From NCBI GenBank assembly GCA_002127295.1, contig NFUV01000001.1, positions 2,056,538 through 2,120,537 on the forward strand: DNA of 64,000 nucleotides, read 5' to 3'. A model generated the notes under the pieces. That model had not been told where the DNA came from, did not search any database, and saw only the letters and a list, made by a program, of their open reading frames with translations. Positions 33,414-43,123 of this stretch are shown here, in pieces. The first letter of the stretch is position 1; each line of letters opens with the position of its first letter. The stretch comes from Chitinophagaceae bacterium IBVUCB2 (GTDB lineage Bacteria; Bacteroidota; Bacteroidia; Chitinophagales; Chitinophagaceae). A program made the position numbers and the translations under genes.

Positions 33414-34536
33414 AATAGTCTATAACCTGCTCTTCAATCGTCTGCGGTATCTCTCTCCATTCATATTGCTGGTTCCGCAGTTGTGGCTCAAAGCCGGCTT
33501 CCACAATTGCTTCCTGTATCGACTTATAGGTAAAACGGTGCGGAGCTCCGGCAGCACTCACTACATTTTCTTCCAGCATAATGCTTCCAAAATCATTAGC
33601 ACCTGCATGCAAACAGATAGAAGCCGTTTGTTTACCAACCGTTAACCAGCTGGCCTGTATGTTTTTTACATTCGGCAACATAATACGGCTGAGTGCTATC
33701 ATACGAATGTATTCTTCTGGTGTAGTTAAATTTTGTACGCCTCTTATTCTTGCCAATAATGTATCTACATCCTGGAATGTCCACGGAATAAATGCTAAAA
33801 ATCCTTTGGCATCTTCTGGTTTGCGGCTTTGAACTTCTCTTATTTTTACTAAATGGTCAAACCGTTCCTCAATAGTTTCCACATGACCAAACATCATTGT
33901 TGCAGATGTTGTGATATTTAATTTATGTGCTTCATGCATTACATCCAGCCATTCCTGTGCGCCACATTTCCCCTTGGAAATTAAACGCCGAACCCTGTCC
34001 GTTAATATTTCCGCACCGGCTCCGGGCAATGAGTCCATACCGGCCTCTTTCAATGCCATCAATACTTCACGATGTGTTGATTTTTCAAGTTTGGTAATAT
34101 GAGCAACTTCAGGTGGTCCGAGTGTATGTAACTTAATGTTCGGGTATTCTTTTTTTATCTGGCTAAAAGTGTCAACATAATATTGCAAACCAAGCTCAGG
34201 ATGATGCCCACCCTGCAATAACAACTGGTCACCACCCCATTTCAATGTCTCTTCAATTTTTTTCCGGTAGGTGGGCATATCCGTTATATAAGCTTCTGCA
34301 TGACCCGGTATGCGGTAGAAATTACAAAACTTGCAATTGGCTATGCACACATTCGTGGTATTTACATTCCGGTCTATCTGCCAGGTTACTTTTCCGTGTG
34401 GCACCTGTTTTTTCCGAAGTTCATCGGCAATAAACATCAGGTCGGCCAACGGCGCATGGTGATATAGGTATACTCCTTCTTCTATAGACAAAAAACCAAA
34501 GGCAGAGGCTTTTTCGTATAAATCATTTAGCTGCAT
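33412..34536 (-). CDS. mqnC: Cyclic dehypoxanthinyl futalosine synthase MqnC
   Basis: MqnC is a radical SAM enzyme of the futalosine route to menaquinone, closing the ring of dehypoxanthine futalosine. The start ATG 34536 (MQLNDLYEKA) is chosen over 34563. The radical SAM cluster is NVCIANCKFCNFYR with Cys-x3-Cys-x2-Cys, followed by PGHAEAYITDM, which is typical of MqnC rather than MqnE. HTLGPPEVAHI and GAGAEILTDRVR are conserved. The stop codon lies within the REPIN-like arm. mqnA, B and E are not in the window. Confidence 0.9.
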   Translation of the reverse strand: MQLNDLYEKASAFGFLSIEEGVYLYHHAPLADLMFIADELRKKQVPHGKVTWQIDRNVNTTNVCIANCKFCNFYRIPGHAEAYITDMPTYRKKIEETLKWGGDQLLLQGGHHPELGLQYYVDTFSQIKKEYPNIKLHTLGPPEVAHITKLEKSTHREVLMALKEAGMDSLPGAGAEILTDRVRRLISKGKCGAQEWLDVMHEAHKLNITTSATMMFGHVETIEERFDHLVKIREVQSRKPEDAKGFLAFIPWTFQDVDTLLARIRGVQNLTTPEEYIRMIALSRIMLPNVKNIQASWLTVGKQTASICLHAGANDFGSIMLEENVVSAAGAPHRFTYKSIQEAIVEAGFEPQLRNQQYEWREIPQTIEEQVIDY

Positions 34537-34748
34537 GGGCGCAAAGTTACACCGCAATAACATACAGCTACCCCTCTTTGTTGCAGAAATGGTTATTGTT
34601 TAAAAGCGTTGCCCTGCTTGTAAAAAAGGTTGAACGGTTTTGATTAGCTGAAGCATTATAGTAAATTTAAATAAATAGACACCTGTATTGCATCATTTTG
34701 AGCAGAAGATTTGTCTTGTACAGGAAACTACCACAGCGTTTAAGCTAT

Positions 34749-35945
34749 ATGAAAAAAGCGATTCATTGCATGGTCATGCTGAGTTTGCTGTTGTGGCAAC
34801 AACCCGTTGCTGCGCAGGAAGAGTTTATTGAACCTCCGTCCCGCCATATTGTAACTATTCCTTTTATACAATTAACCGGTGGCATTATTATACTACAGGC
34901 CAGGTTTGCCGATTTTCCCGATACATTGAATTTTGTACTCGATACTGGCAGTAGTGGTATTTCGCTGGATTCAACTACAGCAGACTATTTCGGTATAAAA
35001 CCAACACCAACCGATAAAACTATCCGTGGTATTGCAGGCATCCGCAACGTAAGTTTTTTTTACAACCAAAAATTACATTTTCCGGGCCTTACCATTGACA
35101 GTCTCAATTTTCATACAAATGATTACGGAATTCTAACGGCTGTATATGGCGAACGTATTGATGGTATTATCGGTTATTCCATATTGAGCCGTTATATAAT
35201 GAAAGTAGATTATGATAGTATGAAGATCTCTTTTTGGACTCCGGGAAGTATCCGCTATCCAAAAGGGGGCTACATGCTCAGGCCGACAATAAGTTTATTG
35301 GTATCGCAAGACATACGGGTAAAAGATGACAGGGCAATCAATGCAAGATTTTTATATGATATGGGTGCGGGGCTGTGTATGCTATTGAACAGGGAATTTG
35401 TAGAAGACAGTTTGTTCTATAAGAAAAAGAAAAAACATTTTGTAAAAGAAGGAGAGGGGTTGGGCGGAAAAATTGATATGGATCTTACAGTGATACGGGA
35501 AGTAAAAGTAGGCCCTTATAAATTTAAGAATGTACCTGTTTATACATTTGAAGATGAAAATAATGTCACTTCCTATCCTTATATGGGAGGGTTAATTGGC
35601 AATGATATATTGCGGCGATTTAATGTAACGCTGAACTATAAAAAATCAGAAATATACTTAGTGCCGAACAGCCATTTTACTGAGCCGTTTGATTATTCTT
35701 ACTCGGGAATAGAGCTATATCTTATTAGCGGAGTAATTTTTATTGGCGATGTAGCCAAAGGCTCACCGGGAGAAGCCGCCGGCCTTAAAGAAGGAGATAT
35801 TGTAATAGCTGTCAATAAAGTTTTTTCTCAAAACCTCAATCAGTATAAAGTGGCACTGCAAAAGCCCAATGAAAAAGTAATGTTGCTTATCCGCCGTGAT
35901 GGTGTTTTACAGGAGGTTGAGTTTAAAGTGAAAAGTATCTTATAG
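34749..35945 (+). CDS. Secreted retropepsin-like aspartyl protease with PDZ domain
   Basis: Start ATG 34749 gives MKKAIHCMVMLSLLLWQQPV with a signal peptide (cleavage near VAAQ). A pepsin/retropepsin-type domain follows, with DTGSSG (~66) and the second lobe LYDMGAG (~205) in a doubled fold, plus IIGYSIL and LIGNDIL hydrophobic-glycine motifs. A C-terminal PDZ domain (~320-398) contains GSPGEAAGLKEGDIVIAVN. PDZ coupling suggests substrate or peptide-tail recognition in the periplasm. It is preceded by a divergent MqnC gene and stands alone. Confidence 0.85.
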   Translation: MKKAIHCMVMLSLLLWQQPVAAQEEFIEPPSRHIVTIPFIQLTGGIIILQARFADFPDTLNFVLDTGSSGISLDSTTADYFGIKPTPTDKTIRGIAGIRNVSFFYNQKLHFPGLTIDSLNFHTNDYGILTAVYGERIDGIIGYSILSRYIMKVDYDSMKISFWTPGSIRYPKGGYMLRPTISLLVSQDIRVKDDRAINARFLYDMGAGLCMLLNREFVEDSLFYKKKKKHFVKEGEGLGGKIDMDLTVIREVKVGPYKFKNVPVYTFEDENNVTSYPYMGGLIGNDILRRFNVTLNYKKSEIYLVPNSHFTEPFDYSYSGIELYLISGVIFIGDVAKGSPGEAAGLKEGDIVIAVNKVFSQNLNQYKVALQKPNEKVMLLIRRDGVLQEVEFKVKSIL

Positions 35946-36094
35946 TTTTTACTTTCAGGAATTGTTAGTAAGCCGCCCCAAAATTTTCGATACTTTTACA
36001 CCCCGCCCGGCACAGTTTTGGGCGGTACAGGCACTGGCTCTTATTACCAGTAGCTTTCAGCAATCAACTTTATTCAACGGAATGTTATTTACGT

Positions 36095-37333
36095 ATGATA
36101 CAATTTGAAAAATTTACATTGGATAATGGCCTTAAAGTAATTGTGCACCAGGATCTGTCCACACCAATGGCCGTGATGAATATTATGTATGATGTGGGGG
36201 CAAGAGATGAAGATCCTGAACGAACAGGCTTTGCTCATTTGTTTGAACACCTGATGTTTGGTGGCTCCATCAACATTCCAAGTTATGACGAGCCATTGCA
36301 AATGGCCGGCGGCGAAAACAATGCTTACACCACTAACGATCTTACTAATTATTATATACAACTACCGGCAGAAAATTTAGAAACGGCTTTTTGGCTGGAA
36401 AGTGATCGTATGCTATCCTTAGCTTTCGGTGAAAAAAGTTTAGAAACGCAACGGAAAGTAGTGTGTGAAGAATTTAAGGAACATTACTTAACCAAACCAT
36501 ACGGCGATGTACAGCATAAGCTAAGAGAGCTGGCCTATAAAAAGCATCCCTACCGTTGGATGACCATTGGTAAAGAATTATCTCATATAGAGAATGCACA
36601 GTTGAATGATGTGCAGCATTTTTTCTTTAAACATTATCGCCCTGTCAATGCAGTATTGGTAGTGGCGGGCAACGTAACAACTGAAAAAGTAAAAGCATTG
36701 GCGCAAAAATGGTTTGGTGATATTCCGGCCGGAGAAAAATATGTAAGGAACTTACCACAGGAACCTGAACAAACTGAAGAAAGAAGACAAGTTATAAAAG
36801 CAAATGTTCCATTAGATGCCCTGTACAAATGCTGGCATATGGCGGGGCGGTTAGATAAAGAATATCATAGCATTGACTTGTTGACAGATGTTCTTAGCGG
36901 CGGCGGTTCCTCAAGATTATACCAGGCGTTGGTTAAAGAAAAACAATTGTTCAGCAATATTGATTGCCATCATTATGGCAGTACCGATAATGGATTAGTG
37001 ATGATAGAAGGAAAATTAGTAAAAGGGGTAAAGATTGAGGATGCAGAAAAAGCAGTGGAAGAGGAATTGGAAAAAATGAAAAACCAATTAGTGAGTGTAG
37101 AAGAATTGCAAAAAGTAAAAAACAAAACAGAAAGCATGATTGCTTTCGAAGATATGAGTGTAATGAGCAGGGCTACCAGTCTTGCATATTATGAAATATT
37201 AGGTGATGCAGCCTGGATGAATACGGAGCTGGAAAAGTATGCTGCAGTTACTGCAGCAGATATTTTAAAGGAAAGCAACAATATATTCCGTACTACCAAT
37301 TGCAGTACGATTTATTATCTCTCAAACAACTAA
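36095..37333 (+). CDS. M16 zinc peptidase, active subunit
   Basis: A 412-residue M16B-type metallopeptidase without a signal peptide. The zinc site is HLFEH (His48-Glu51-His52) with the downstream Glu region LETQRKVVCEEFKE. The C-terminal M16 core follows (SGGGSSRLYQALVKEKQLF, typical R/Y pair at the substrate gate). The next gene encodes a partner lacking HxxEH, so the product is likely a heterodimer that degrades peptides in the cytosol. A GC-rich hairpin lies in its leader (35973-36025). Confidence 0.92.
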   Translation: MIQFEKFTLDNGLKVIVHQDLSTPMAVMNIMYDVGARDEDPERTGFAHLFEHLMFGGSINIPSYDEPLQMAGGENNAYTTNDLTNYYIQLPAENLETAFWLESDRMLSLAFGEKSLETQRKVVCEEFKEHYLTKPYGDVQHKLRELAYKKHPYRWMTIGKELSHIENAQLNDVQHFFFKHYRPVNAVLVVAGNVTTEKVKALAQKWFGDIPAGEKYVRNLPQEPEQTEERRQVIKANVPLDALYKCWHMAGRLDKEYHSIDLLTDVLSGGGSSRLYQALVKEKQLFSNIDCHHYGSTDNGLVMIEGKLVKGVKIEDAEKAVEEELEKMKNQLVSVEELQKVKNKTESMIAFEDMSVMSRATSLAYYEILGDAAWMNTELEKYAAVTAADILKESNNIFRTTNCSTIYYLSNN

Positions 37334-37353
37334 GCAGAAAAGAAAGGACTATT

Positions 37354-38628
37354 ATGCCAGACCGGAAACAATCACCCGAAATAGTAGATGCAGTTAATTT
37401 TAATCTTCAATTAAAACCTGCCGATAAATTTACCTTACGCAACGGTGTGGAAGTATATGCCGTTAATGCCGGTGCTGAAGATGTGATGTCATTAGAGTGG
37501 GTATTCTTTGCCGGTAACTGGCAGGAAGAAAAAAATTTGGTTGCAGCTACTACTAATTTCTTGTTGAGAAACGGAACTTCTACAAAATCAGCCTTTCAAA
37601 TCAATGAGCATTTTGAGTATTACGGTTCTTACCTGAATAGAGCCTGTTATAATGAAACTTCAACTATTACGCTGCATTGCCTGACCAAGCATATAAAGGA
37701 ATTATTACCTGCGGTAAAGGAGCTGATCACAGATTCAACGATGCCACAAAATGAGCTGGATGTGTATAAACAGAACATGAAGCAGCGGTTGAAAGTGAAT
37801 TTAAAGAAAAGTGATTTTGTAGCCAGCCGCTTAATTGATGTTTATTTATACGGAGAAGATCATCCATATGGTAAGTACAGTAAAGAAGAAGATTTTGATG
37901 CACTCAACAGGGAAGAGTTGTTACAACATTATAAAAAATATTACCAGGAAGGAAAATTGATCTTGTTTGTGGCAGGTAAACTTCCTCGGGATCTCGATAA
38001 ATTATTAGATGAACATTTTGGAGATCTTCCCAATAAAACAAACGGTTCTTCTTCTATTATTTCAACACCTTCGGTGGAAAGAAAATTTAGGGTAACAAAT
38101 GATCCTAACGGAGTGCAAGGCTCTATACGTATAGCAAGGCCATTTCCAAATCGTCATCATCCAGACTTTTTAAAAGTACAGGTGCTGAATGCATTATTCG
38201 GCGGATTCTTCGGATCGAGGCTGATGAGTAATATCAGGGAGGACAAAGGATATACCTATGGCATTCATAGCTACTTGCTCAATCATGTTCATGAATCGGG
38301 ATGGTTAATAAGTACCGAAGCAGGTAAAGATGTTAGCGAAGCTACCATTGCAGAAGTATATAAAGAAATGAAAGACTTGCGGGAGGAACTGGTAGATGAT
38401 GAAGAATTGTTATTGGTAAGAAATTATATGATGGGTAGCCTGCTGGGTGACTTAGATGGCCCTTTCCAGATAATTGCCCGCTGGAAAAATATTGTATTGA
38501 ACAAACTGACAGAAAAATATTTCTACGACTCTATCAATACCATCAAAACAATTTCAGCAGAAGAATTGCAGGCACTTTCACAGAAGTACCTGCAACCCGA
38601 AGACTTTTATGAATTGATTGTTGTATAA
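37354..38628 (+). CDS. M16 peptidase-like protein, inactive partner
   Basis: Start ATG 37354 (MPDRKQSPEI) follows an AGAAAGGAC ribosome site. The 424-residue protein has the M16 fold but no HxxEH; at that place it reads NFLLRNGTS. The C-terminal gate block is intact (LFGGFFGSRLMSNIREDKGYTYGIHS). Pairs of one active and one inactive M16 protein form working heterodimers in bacteria. It begins 20 bases after the active subunit's stop, so cotranscription and joint assembly are expected. Confidence 0.9.
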   Translation: MPDRKQSPEIVDAVNFNLQLKPADKFTLRNGVEVYAVNAGAEDVMSLEWVFFAGNWQEEKNLVAATTNFLLRNGTSTKSAFQINEHFEYYGSYLNRACYNETSTITLHCLTKHIKELLPAVKELITDSTMPQNELDVYKQNMKQRLKVNLKKSDFVASRLIDVYLYGEDHPYGKYSKEEDFDALNREELLQHYKKYYQEGKLILFVAGKLPRDLDKLLDEHFGDLPNKTNGSSSIISTPSVERKFRVTNDPNGVQGSIRIARPFPNRHHPDFLKVQVLNALFGGFFGSRLMSNIREDKGYTYGIHSYLLNHVHESGWLISTEAGKDVSEATIAEVYKEMKDLREELVDDEELLLVRNYMMGSLLGDLDGPFQIIARWKNIVLNKLTEKYFYDSINTIKTISAEELQALSQKYLQPEDFYELIVV

Positions 38629-38635
38629 ACCGCTA

Positions 38636-39175
38636 TCAATTTTCTTCTTTATCTGCTTTACTGTTTAATGCAGTATCAGCAATAGAAGATAGCAGCGTAT
38701 CAGCTTTCTTTTCTTCAGCCAGGTTTGCCCGTAGCAATTGAATTGCTTTTCTATTACCTAACACTTTTGCAAAAGCGGCTAATGTGCCATAACTGGCTAT
38801 TTCATAATGTTCACTTTTTTGGGCTGCCGCAATAATCGCTGCATCCCGGACAGATCCCATTTGGGTTTCTTCAATTATTCCATCACCTTCTCTTAGAAGC
38901 CCGGCCATTGCTTCGCATTTTTTGCCTTGTGGTTTTATATCTATCGTAGCAAAAACCTGGTTTAATCTTTTTACCTGTCCCCTGGTTTGCTTTAGATGAT
39001 CTCGTAAAGCTTTCTTTAATTTAGGAGAGGTAGCATTGATCGCCATTTTTGGTAAGGCTTTGATCATGGCACTTTCTGCCCAATACATATCTTTAATTCC
39101 ATCTTTAAAAAGATCCATTAAGTTGCCGGCGGCATCTTTTTTTGCACTTACTTTTTTTGCTTTCCTGGTTGCCAT
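38636..39175 (-). CDS. YciE/DUF892 ferritin-like protein
   Basis: A 179-residue cytosolic protein of the YciE/YciF-like DUF892 group. It has a lysine-rich N-terminal tail (RKAKKVSAKKD) and four-helix blocks with carboxylate/His residues, DLFKDGIKDMYWAESAMIKA, LRDHLKQTRGQVKRLNQVF, AAQKSEHYEIASYGTLAAFA and NLAEEKKADTLLSSI. Related proteins are stress-induced with a di-metal site. The lysine-rich tail may bind DNA, which is a guess. It is convergent with the M16 pair, 7 bases between the stops. Confidence 0.88.
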   Translation of the reverse strand: MATRKAKKVSAKKDAAGNLMDLFKDGIKDMYWAESAMIKALPKMAINATSPKLKKALRDHLKQTRGQVKRLNQVFATIDIKPQGKKCEAMAGLLREGDGIIEETQMGSVRDAAIIAAAQKSEHYEIASYGTLAAFAKVLGNRKAIQLLRANLAEEKKADTLLSSIADTALNSKADKEEN

Positions 39176-39199
39176 AATTGTTGGTTTATAGATTAATAG

Positions 39200-40402
39200 T
39201 TACCTCTTAAATCTATAATACTGTGCCAACTTATTTTTTTTACCGGCCAGCAAATCGGTGATGATTGACCGGCCTTGTACAGAAAAAGTAATTCCATTGC
39301 CACCGAACCCCAATACAAAAAGGGCATTTGCAAACTCTGGCGAAGCACCGATATACGGCAATCCATCTTTAGTAGATCCAAAAGTACCCGCCCAGCTAAA
39401 GTCCTCTACAAAGTGAAGGCCGGGTATTAATTTTCCCAACTTGGTTATTAAAGTGGTTGATTTCTTTTCCTTTTTCTGCTGTTGAAAAAGCGAAATATTG
39501 TTGCTGCTATCTTCTCCACCAATTAATAACCGGCCATCATCCGTTGTACGCAGGTACAGATAAGGATCCTGGGTATCCCAGATAAGTGTGTCCTTTATAT
39601 TTTTATTGATAGCAATGTTTTGTTCACTTACACATGCATAGGTATAAAATAGTTTGGCAATTTTTTCTTTTAAGAGACTGGTACTTTCAAAGCCGGAACA
39701 AAAAATAATTTTTTTACCGTCAACCCGGCTCCCATTTTTTGTAATAACGGTTACACCATCATCCCTGCAATCAAATTCGCTGATATCAGTTTGATCAAAA
39801 ACCTGCATCCCCTTTTTTACATTTAAGCGTATCAACTCATGTGTTAGTTTATAAGCATCTACACTGGCAGCGGTCCCGGAAAGAATAGCTCCTTCACTTA
39901 CTATATCATACTGCTTCTTAACGATTGCTGGTGTTAACCATTTTACACCCAGCTTATATTTATTTCTGATCTCAAACTCTTTGTATAAATCTTCAGCAGC
40001 TTTTTTATTATGTGCACAATACAGCGATCTTTTCTTTTGAAATCCACAATCAATTTTTTTTAATCCAACCAGTTTTCCCAGATCCTGAATAGCTTTTATA
40101 CCAGCTTTATAACATTCAGCGGCACTTTCTTCACCCATAATATCAGCCAGCTTATGTAATGGGGTATCAATCTCATATTGCAACATGCTGGTAGTGGCAC
40201 TGGTGCTGCCCTGCCCGATGTCCCGTTTATCAAGCAGTGTAACTTTATAATTTTTGCTTATTAGTGCATCGCTGATTAAGGCGCCGGTAATACCTCCACC
40301 AATTACAATGATTTCGGTAGAAATATTTTTCTCTAACGAAGGATAGCTATTGAGCAACCCATTCTTTAGTAACCAAAAACTCTCAAAAGTACGCAGACGC
40401 AT
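39200..40402 (-). CDS. FAD-dependent oxidoreductase (DAO superfamily)
   Basis: A 400-residue flavoprotein with the FAD-binding motif VIGGGITGALISDALISKNY (~33-52) and GSTSATTSMLQYEID at ~65-80. The DAO-type C-terminus reads SWAGTFGSTKDGLPYIGAS and LGFGGNGITFS. It lacks the covalent flavin Cys motif of sarcosine oxidases in plain view and lacks a signal peptide, so the substrate is an unidentified amine or hydroxyacid in the cytosol. It precedes the ferritin-like gene on the same strand (24 bases apart). Confidence 0.88.
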   Translation of the reverse strand: MRLRTFESFWLLKNGLLNSYPSLEKNISTEIIVIGGGITGALISDALISKNYKVTLLDKRDIGQGSTSATTSMLQYEIDTPLHKLADIMGEESAAECYKAGIKAIQDLGKLVGLKKIDCGFQKKRSLYCAHNKKAAEDLYKEFEIRNKYKLGVKWLTPAIVKKQYDIVSEGAILSGTAASVDAYKLTHELIRLNVKKGMQVFDQTDISEFDCRDDGVTVITKNGSRVDGKKIIFCSGFESTSLLKEKIAKLFYTYACVSEQNIAINKNIKDTLIWDTQDPYLYLRTTDDGRLLIGGEDSSNNISLFQQQKKEKKSTTLITKLGKLIPGLHFVEDFSWAGTFGSTKDGLPYIGASPEFANALFVLGFGGNGITFSVQGRSIITDLLAGKKNKLAQYYRFKR

Positions 40403-40688
40403 AGTATAAGTTGTGAAATGAATGACTACAGGGTATATAAATAGGTCATTACAAGGTAGAGCAATTTAATAGTAACCGGATGACCTGATTTTATTTTACG
40501 CTGTATTCATAGTAGATGAGGTATGATAAAAACAAAAAGGATACCGAAGAAAAAATAATGTACCATAGTCCATGAAACTAGTAAAGGGTTCAGCCCTTAT
40601 AGCTGGCCACGACGATTTTAAAGTATATAAATCTTTCGCTAAATATATAAGGTAGCTTTTTTATGTTCTTATTCTACCCGACCTTCGC

Positions 40689-42707
40689 ATGGATATGAAA
40701 TTCAACCGGAAAGATTTATCCAACGACGAGCTTGTTCATTTTTACAAATCCCTGCTTTGGCCCCGCATGATTGAAGAAAAAATGCTGGTGCTGCTGCGGC
40801 AGGGGAAAATCTCCAAATGGTTTAGTGGAATCGGGCAGGAAGCAATTGCTGTAGGTGCCACATTAGCGTTGCAGGATGATGAATGGATAATGCCTTTGCA
40901 TAGAAATCTTGGTGTATTCACTACCCGAAATATGCCATTGAGTAAATTATTCATGCAATGGCAGGGAGCACAGGAAGGATATAGTAAAGGAAGGGAAAGA
41001 AGTTTTCATTTTGGAAACAAGGAACATCATATCTGTGGAATGATCTCACACCTGGGTCCGCAACTCGCCATTGCAGATGGTGTAGCATTGGCTCATAAAC
41101 TTCGTAAAGAGAAGAAAGTATCCATTGCGTTTACAGGAGATGGGGGTACCAGTGAGGGAGATTTTCATGAAGCATTGAACACGGCAGCCGTTTGGGACTT
41201 ACCAGTAATATTCATCATTGAGAATAATGGGTATGGATTAAGCACACCAACCAACGAACAGTATCGCTGCATCAGTTTAATTGACAAAGCGAAAGGCTAT
41301 GGAATGGAAGGAGTGCAGATCGATGGCAATAATTTATTGACCGTATATGAAACAATAAAAGGAGTAAGAGAATACTGTATCAACAATCAGAAACCATATT
41401 TGATAGAGTGTCTTACTTTTAGAATGAGAGGTCATGAAGAAGCCAGCGGAACAAAATATGTACCGCAGGACCTATTCAAACTATGGGAAATGAAAGACCC
41501 GATTAAAAACTACGAACAGTTTTTATCAGACGAAGAGGTATTGGACGAAACAAAAATTACCGCTATAAGAAATGAATTCAAAGAAAAAATTGAAAGTGAA
41601 TTAGCCATTGGTTTTACTACAAAACCAATTGTAGCAGATACGGAAGCAGAATTAGAAGATGTGTATGCAAAGGTAAACAGCACAAGCAACCATGTTCAGG
41701 TAGTTGATAATTCAAAACTCTATTCAAACCCCGGATTACCTGCCAAAGAGTCCCGGCTTATCGACGCTATAAAAGAAGGTCTTTATCAATCCATGCAACA
41801 ACATCCCAACCTTATTTTAATGGGACAGGATATTGCAGAATATGGTGGTGCATTTAAAATAACGGAAGGATTTGTAAATGATTTTGGCAAAGAAAGAGTC
41901 CGCAATACTCCGCTTTGTGAAAGTGCAATTGTGGGTGCTGCATTAGGCTTATCATTGGAAGGATATAAGAGCATGATGGAAATGCAATTTGCCGATTTTG
42001 TAACGGTAGGTTTCAACCAGATCATTAATAATCTTGCAAAAATTCATTACCGCTGGGGACAAAATGCCGATGTGGTAATTCGAATGCCAACAGGTGGAGG
42101 TGTGGGAGCCGGTCCTTTTCATAGCCAAAGTAATGAAGCATGGTTTGTAAAAACACCTGGATTGAAAGTCGTTTATCCATCATCACCCATGGATGCAAAA
42201 GGACTATTAATTGCTGCTATTAATGATCCCAATCCTGTTTTGTTTTTTGAACACAAAGCATTGTACCGGTCCGTAAGTGGCGAAGTACCTGCAGAATATT
42301 ATGAAATAGAAATTGGTAAAGCAAGACATATGAGAGAGGGAGATGAAATTTCCATCATCACATATGGTGCAGGAGTACTTTGGGCAGAAGATTATGCTGC
42401 TGAGCATCCGGAAATTTCTATTGATATCCTGGACCTCCGTACATTATTACCATTGGATTATTTAGCCATCCGGGCTGCAGTACAAAGAACAGGAAGAGTT
42501 TTATTATTGCATGAGGATACACTAACCGGCGGTATAGGTGGTGAAATAGCCGCCTGGATCGCTGAAAATTGTTTTGGTTTATTAGATGCGCCGGTCATGC
42601 GTTGTGCAAGTTTAGATACACCTATCCCCTTTAATATTGAGTTGGAAAATAATTTTATGGCGAAAGCAAGACTGGATGAAACCATCCAGAAGCTGTTGCG
42701 TTATTAA
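40689..42707 (+). CDS. 2-oxoacid dehydrogenase E1, fused alpha and beta subunits
   Basis: A 672-residue thiamine-diphosphate enzyme whose alpha part (~1-340) and beta part (~350-672) are fused. The alpha part has the TPP motif GDGGTSEGDFHEALNTAAVW ending in IENN. The beta part has MGQDIAEYGGAFKITEG, RVRNTPLCESAIVGAALGLS and RMPTGGGVGAGPFHSQ. Such fused E1 proteins in Bacteroidota belong to branched-chain or other 2-oxoacid dehydrogenase complexes. E2 and E3 are not adjacent. The 286-base gap before it holds only an AT-rich leader with a small hairpin (AAGGG/CCCTT near 40590). Confidence 0.93.
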   Translation: MDMKFNRKDLSNDELVHFYKSLLWPRMIEEKMLVLLRQGKISKWFSGIGQEAIAVGATLALQDDEWIMPLHRNLGVFTTRNMPLSKLFMQWQGAQEGYSKGRERSFHFGNKEHHICGMISHLGPQLAIADGVALAHKLRKEKKVSIAFTGDGGTSEGDFHEALNTAAVWDLPVIFIIENNGYGLSTPTNEQYRCISLIDKAKGYGMEGVQIDGNNLLTVYETIKGVREYCINNQKPYLIECLTFRMRGHEEASGTKYVPQDLFKLWEMKDPIKNYEQFLSDEEVLDETKITAIRNEFKEKIESELAIGFTTKPIVADTEAELEDVYAKVNSTSNHVQVVDNSKLYSNPGLPAKESRLIDAIKEGLYQSMQQHPNLILMGQDIAEYGGAFKITEGFVNDFGKERVRNTPLCESAIVGAALGLSLEGYKSMMEMQFADFVTVGFNQIINNLAKIHYRWGQNADVVIRMPTGGGVGAGPFHSQSNEAWFVKTPGLKVVYPSSPMDAKGLLIAAINDPNPVLFFEHKALYRSVSGEVPAEYYEIEIGKARHMREGDEISIITYGAGVLWAEDYAAEHPEISIDILDLRTLLPLDYLAIRAAVQRTGRVLLLHEDTLTGGIGGEIAAWIAENCFGLLDAPVMRCASLDTPIPFNIELENNFMAKARLDETIQKLLRY

Positions 42708-42780
42708 AACAAATTCCAAATTATAAATACGATCAGTATAATCCCAGGCATAAAGTGTAAGAGACTGTTTCGTAACTAAT

Positions 42781-42987
42781 TTATACCAGTCCGGCTCTTA
42801 CCGCCCAACCTACCAGCTGCTGTGTATTGCTGATACCTGTTTTTCGCAACATATTGCGCCGGTGTGTTTGTACTGTTGTTTTTGCAATACCCAGCGCCCC
42901 GCCTATTTTTTCGCTGGTATATCCTTTAGCCACTAATTCAAGCACTTTTATTTCAGATTTACTAAGCATTATTTTATCAATGGGCAT
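42781..42987 (-). CDS. Stand-alone LuxR-type DNA-binding protein, 68 aa
   Basis: The protein is a complete LuxR/NarL-type HTH without any receiver or sensor domain: LSKSEIKVLELVAKGYTSEK, LGIAKTTVQTHRRNMLRKTG, SNTQQLVGWAVRAGLV. It mirrors the output domain of the neighbouring response regulator (LTKREVEII...TINTHRRNILRK). It is divergent from the sensor kinase gene, and the shared intergenic region holds a 7-2-7 palindrome. It might modulate the regulator's binding to that site. The short ATG start at 42987 is followed by a clear coding frame. Confidence 0.82.
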   Translation of the reverse strand: MPIDKIMLSKSEIKVLELVAKGYTSEKIGGALGIAKTTVQTHRRNMLRKTGISNTQQLVGWAVRAGLV

Positions 42988-43054
42988 ATTTAAATAATAA
43001 ATTTTTTGTTTCTATCGGCACAGCAAAGGTTAATACTTGAGCAGGAATATGAAA

Positions 43055-43070
43055 TACCTACTTATAGGTA
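43055..43070. promoter_or_regulatory. 7-2-7 NarL-type palindrome before the sensor kinase
   Basis: TACCTACTTATAGGTA consists of TACCTAC-TT-ATAGGTA, two inverted NarL-like heptamers (TACYYMT) separated by two bases. It lies ~54 bases before the kinase ATG in the shared control region with the divergent LuxR gene. A second copy of the same TACCTA-N4-TAGGTA palindrome lies at 45617-45632. Confidence 0.6.
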
Positions 43071-43123
43071 ATTTTTTATCACCAGCTGTTTAACTAAAAG
43101 CTTTTCTGGCTAACTTGGCTTGT

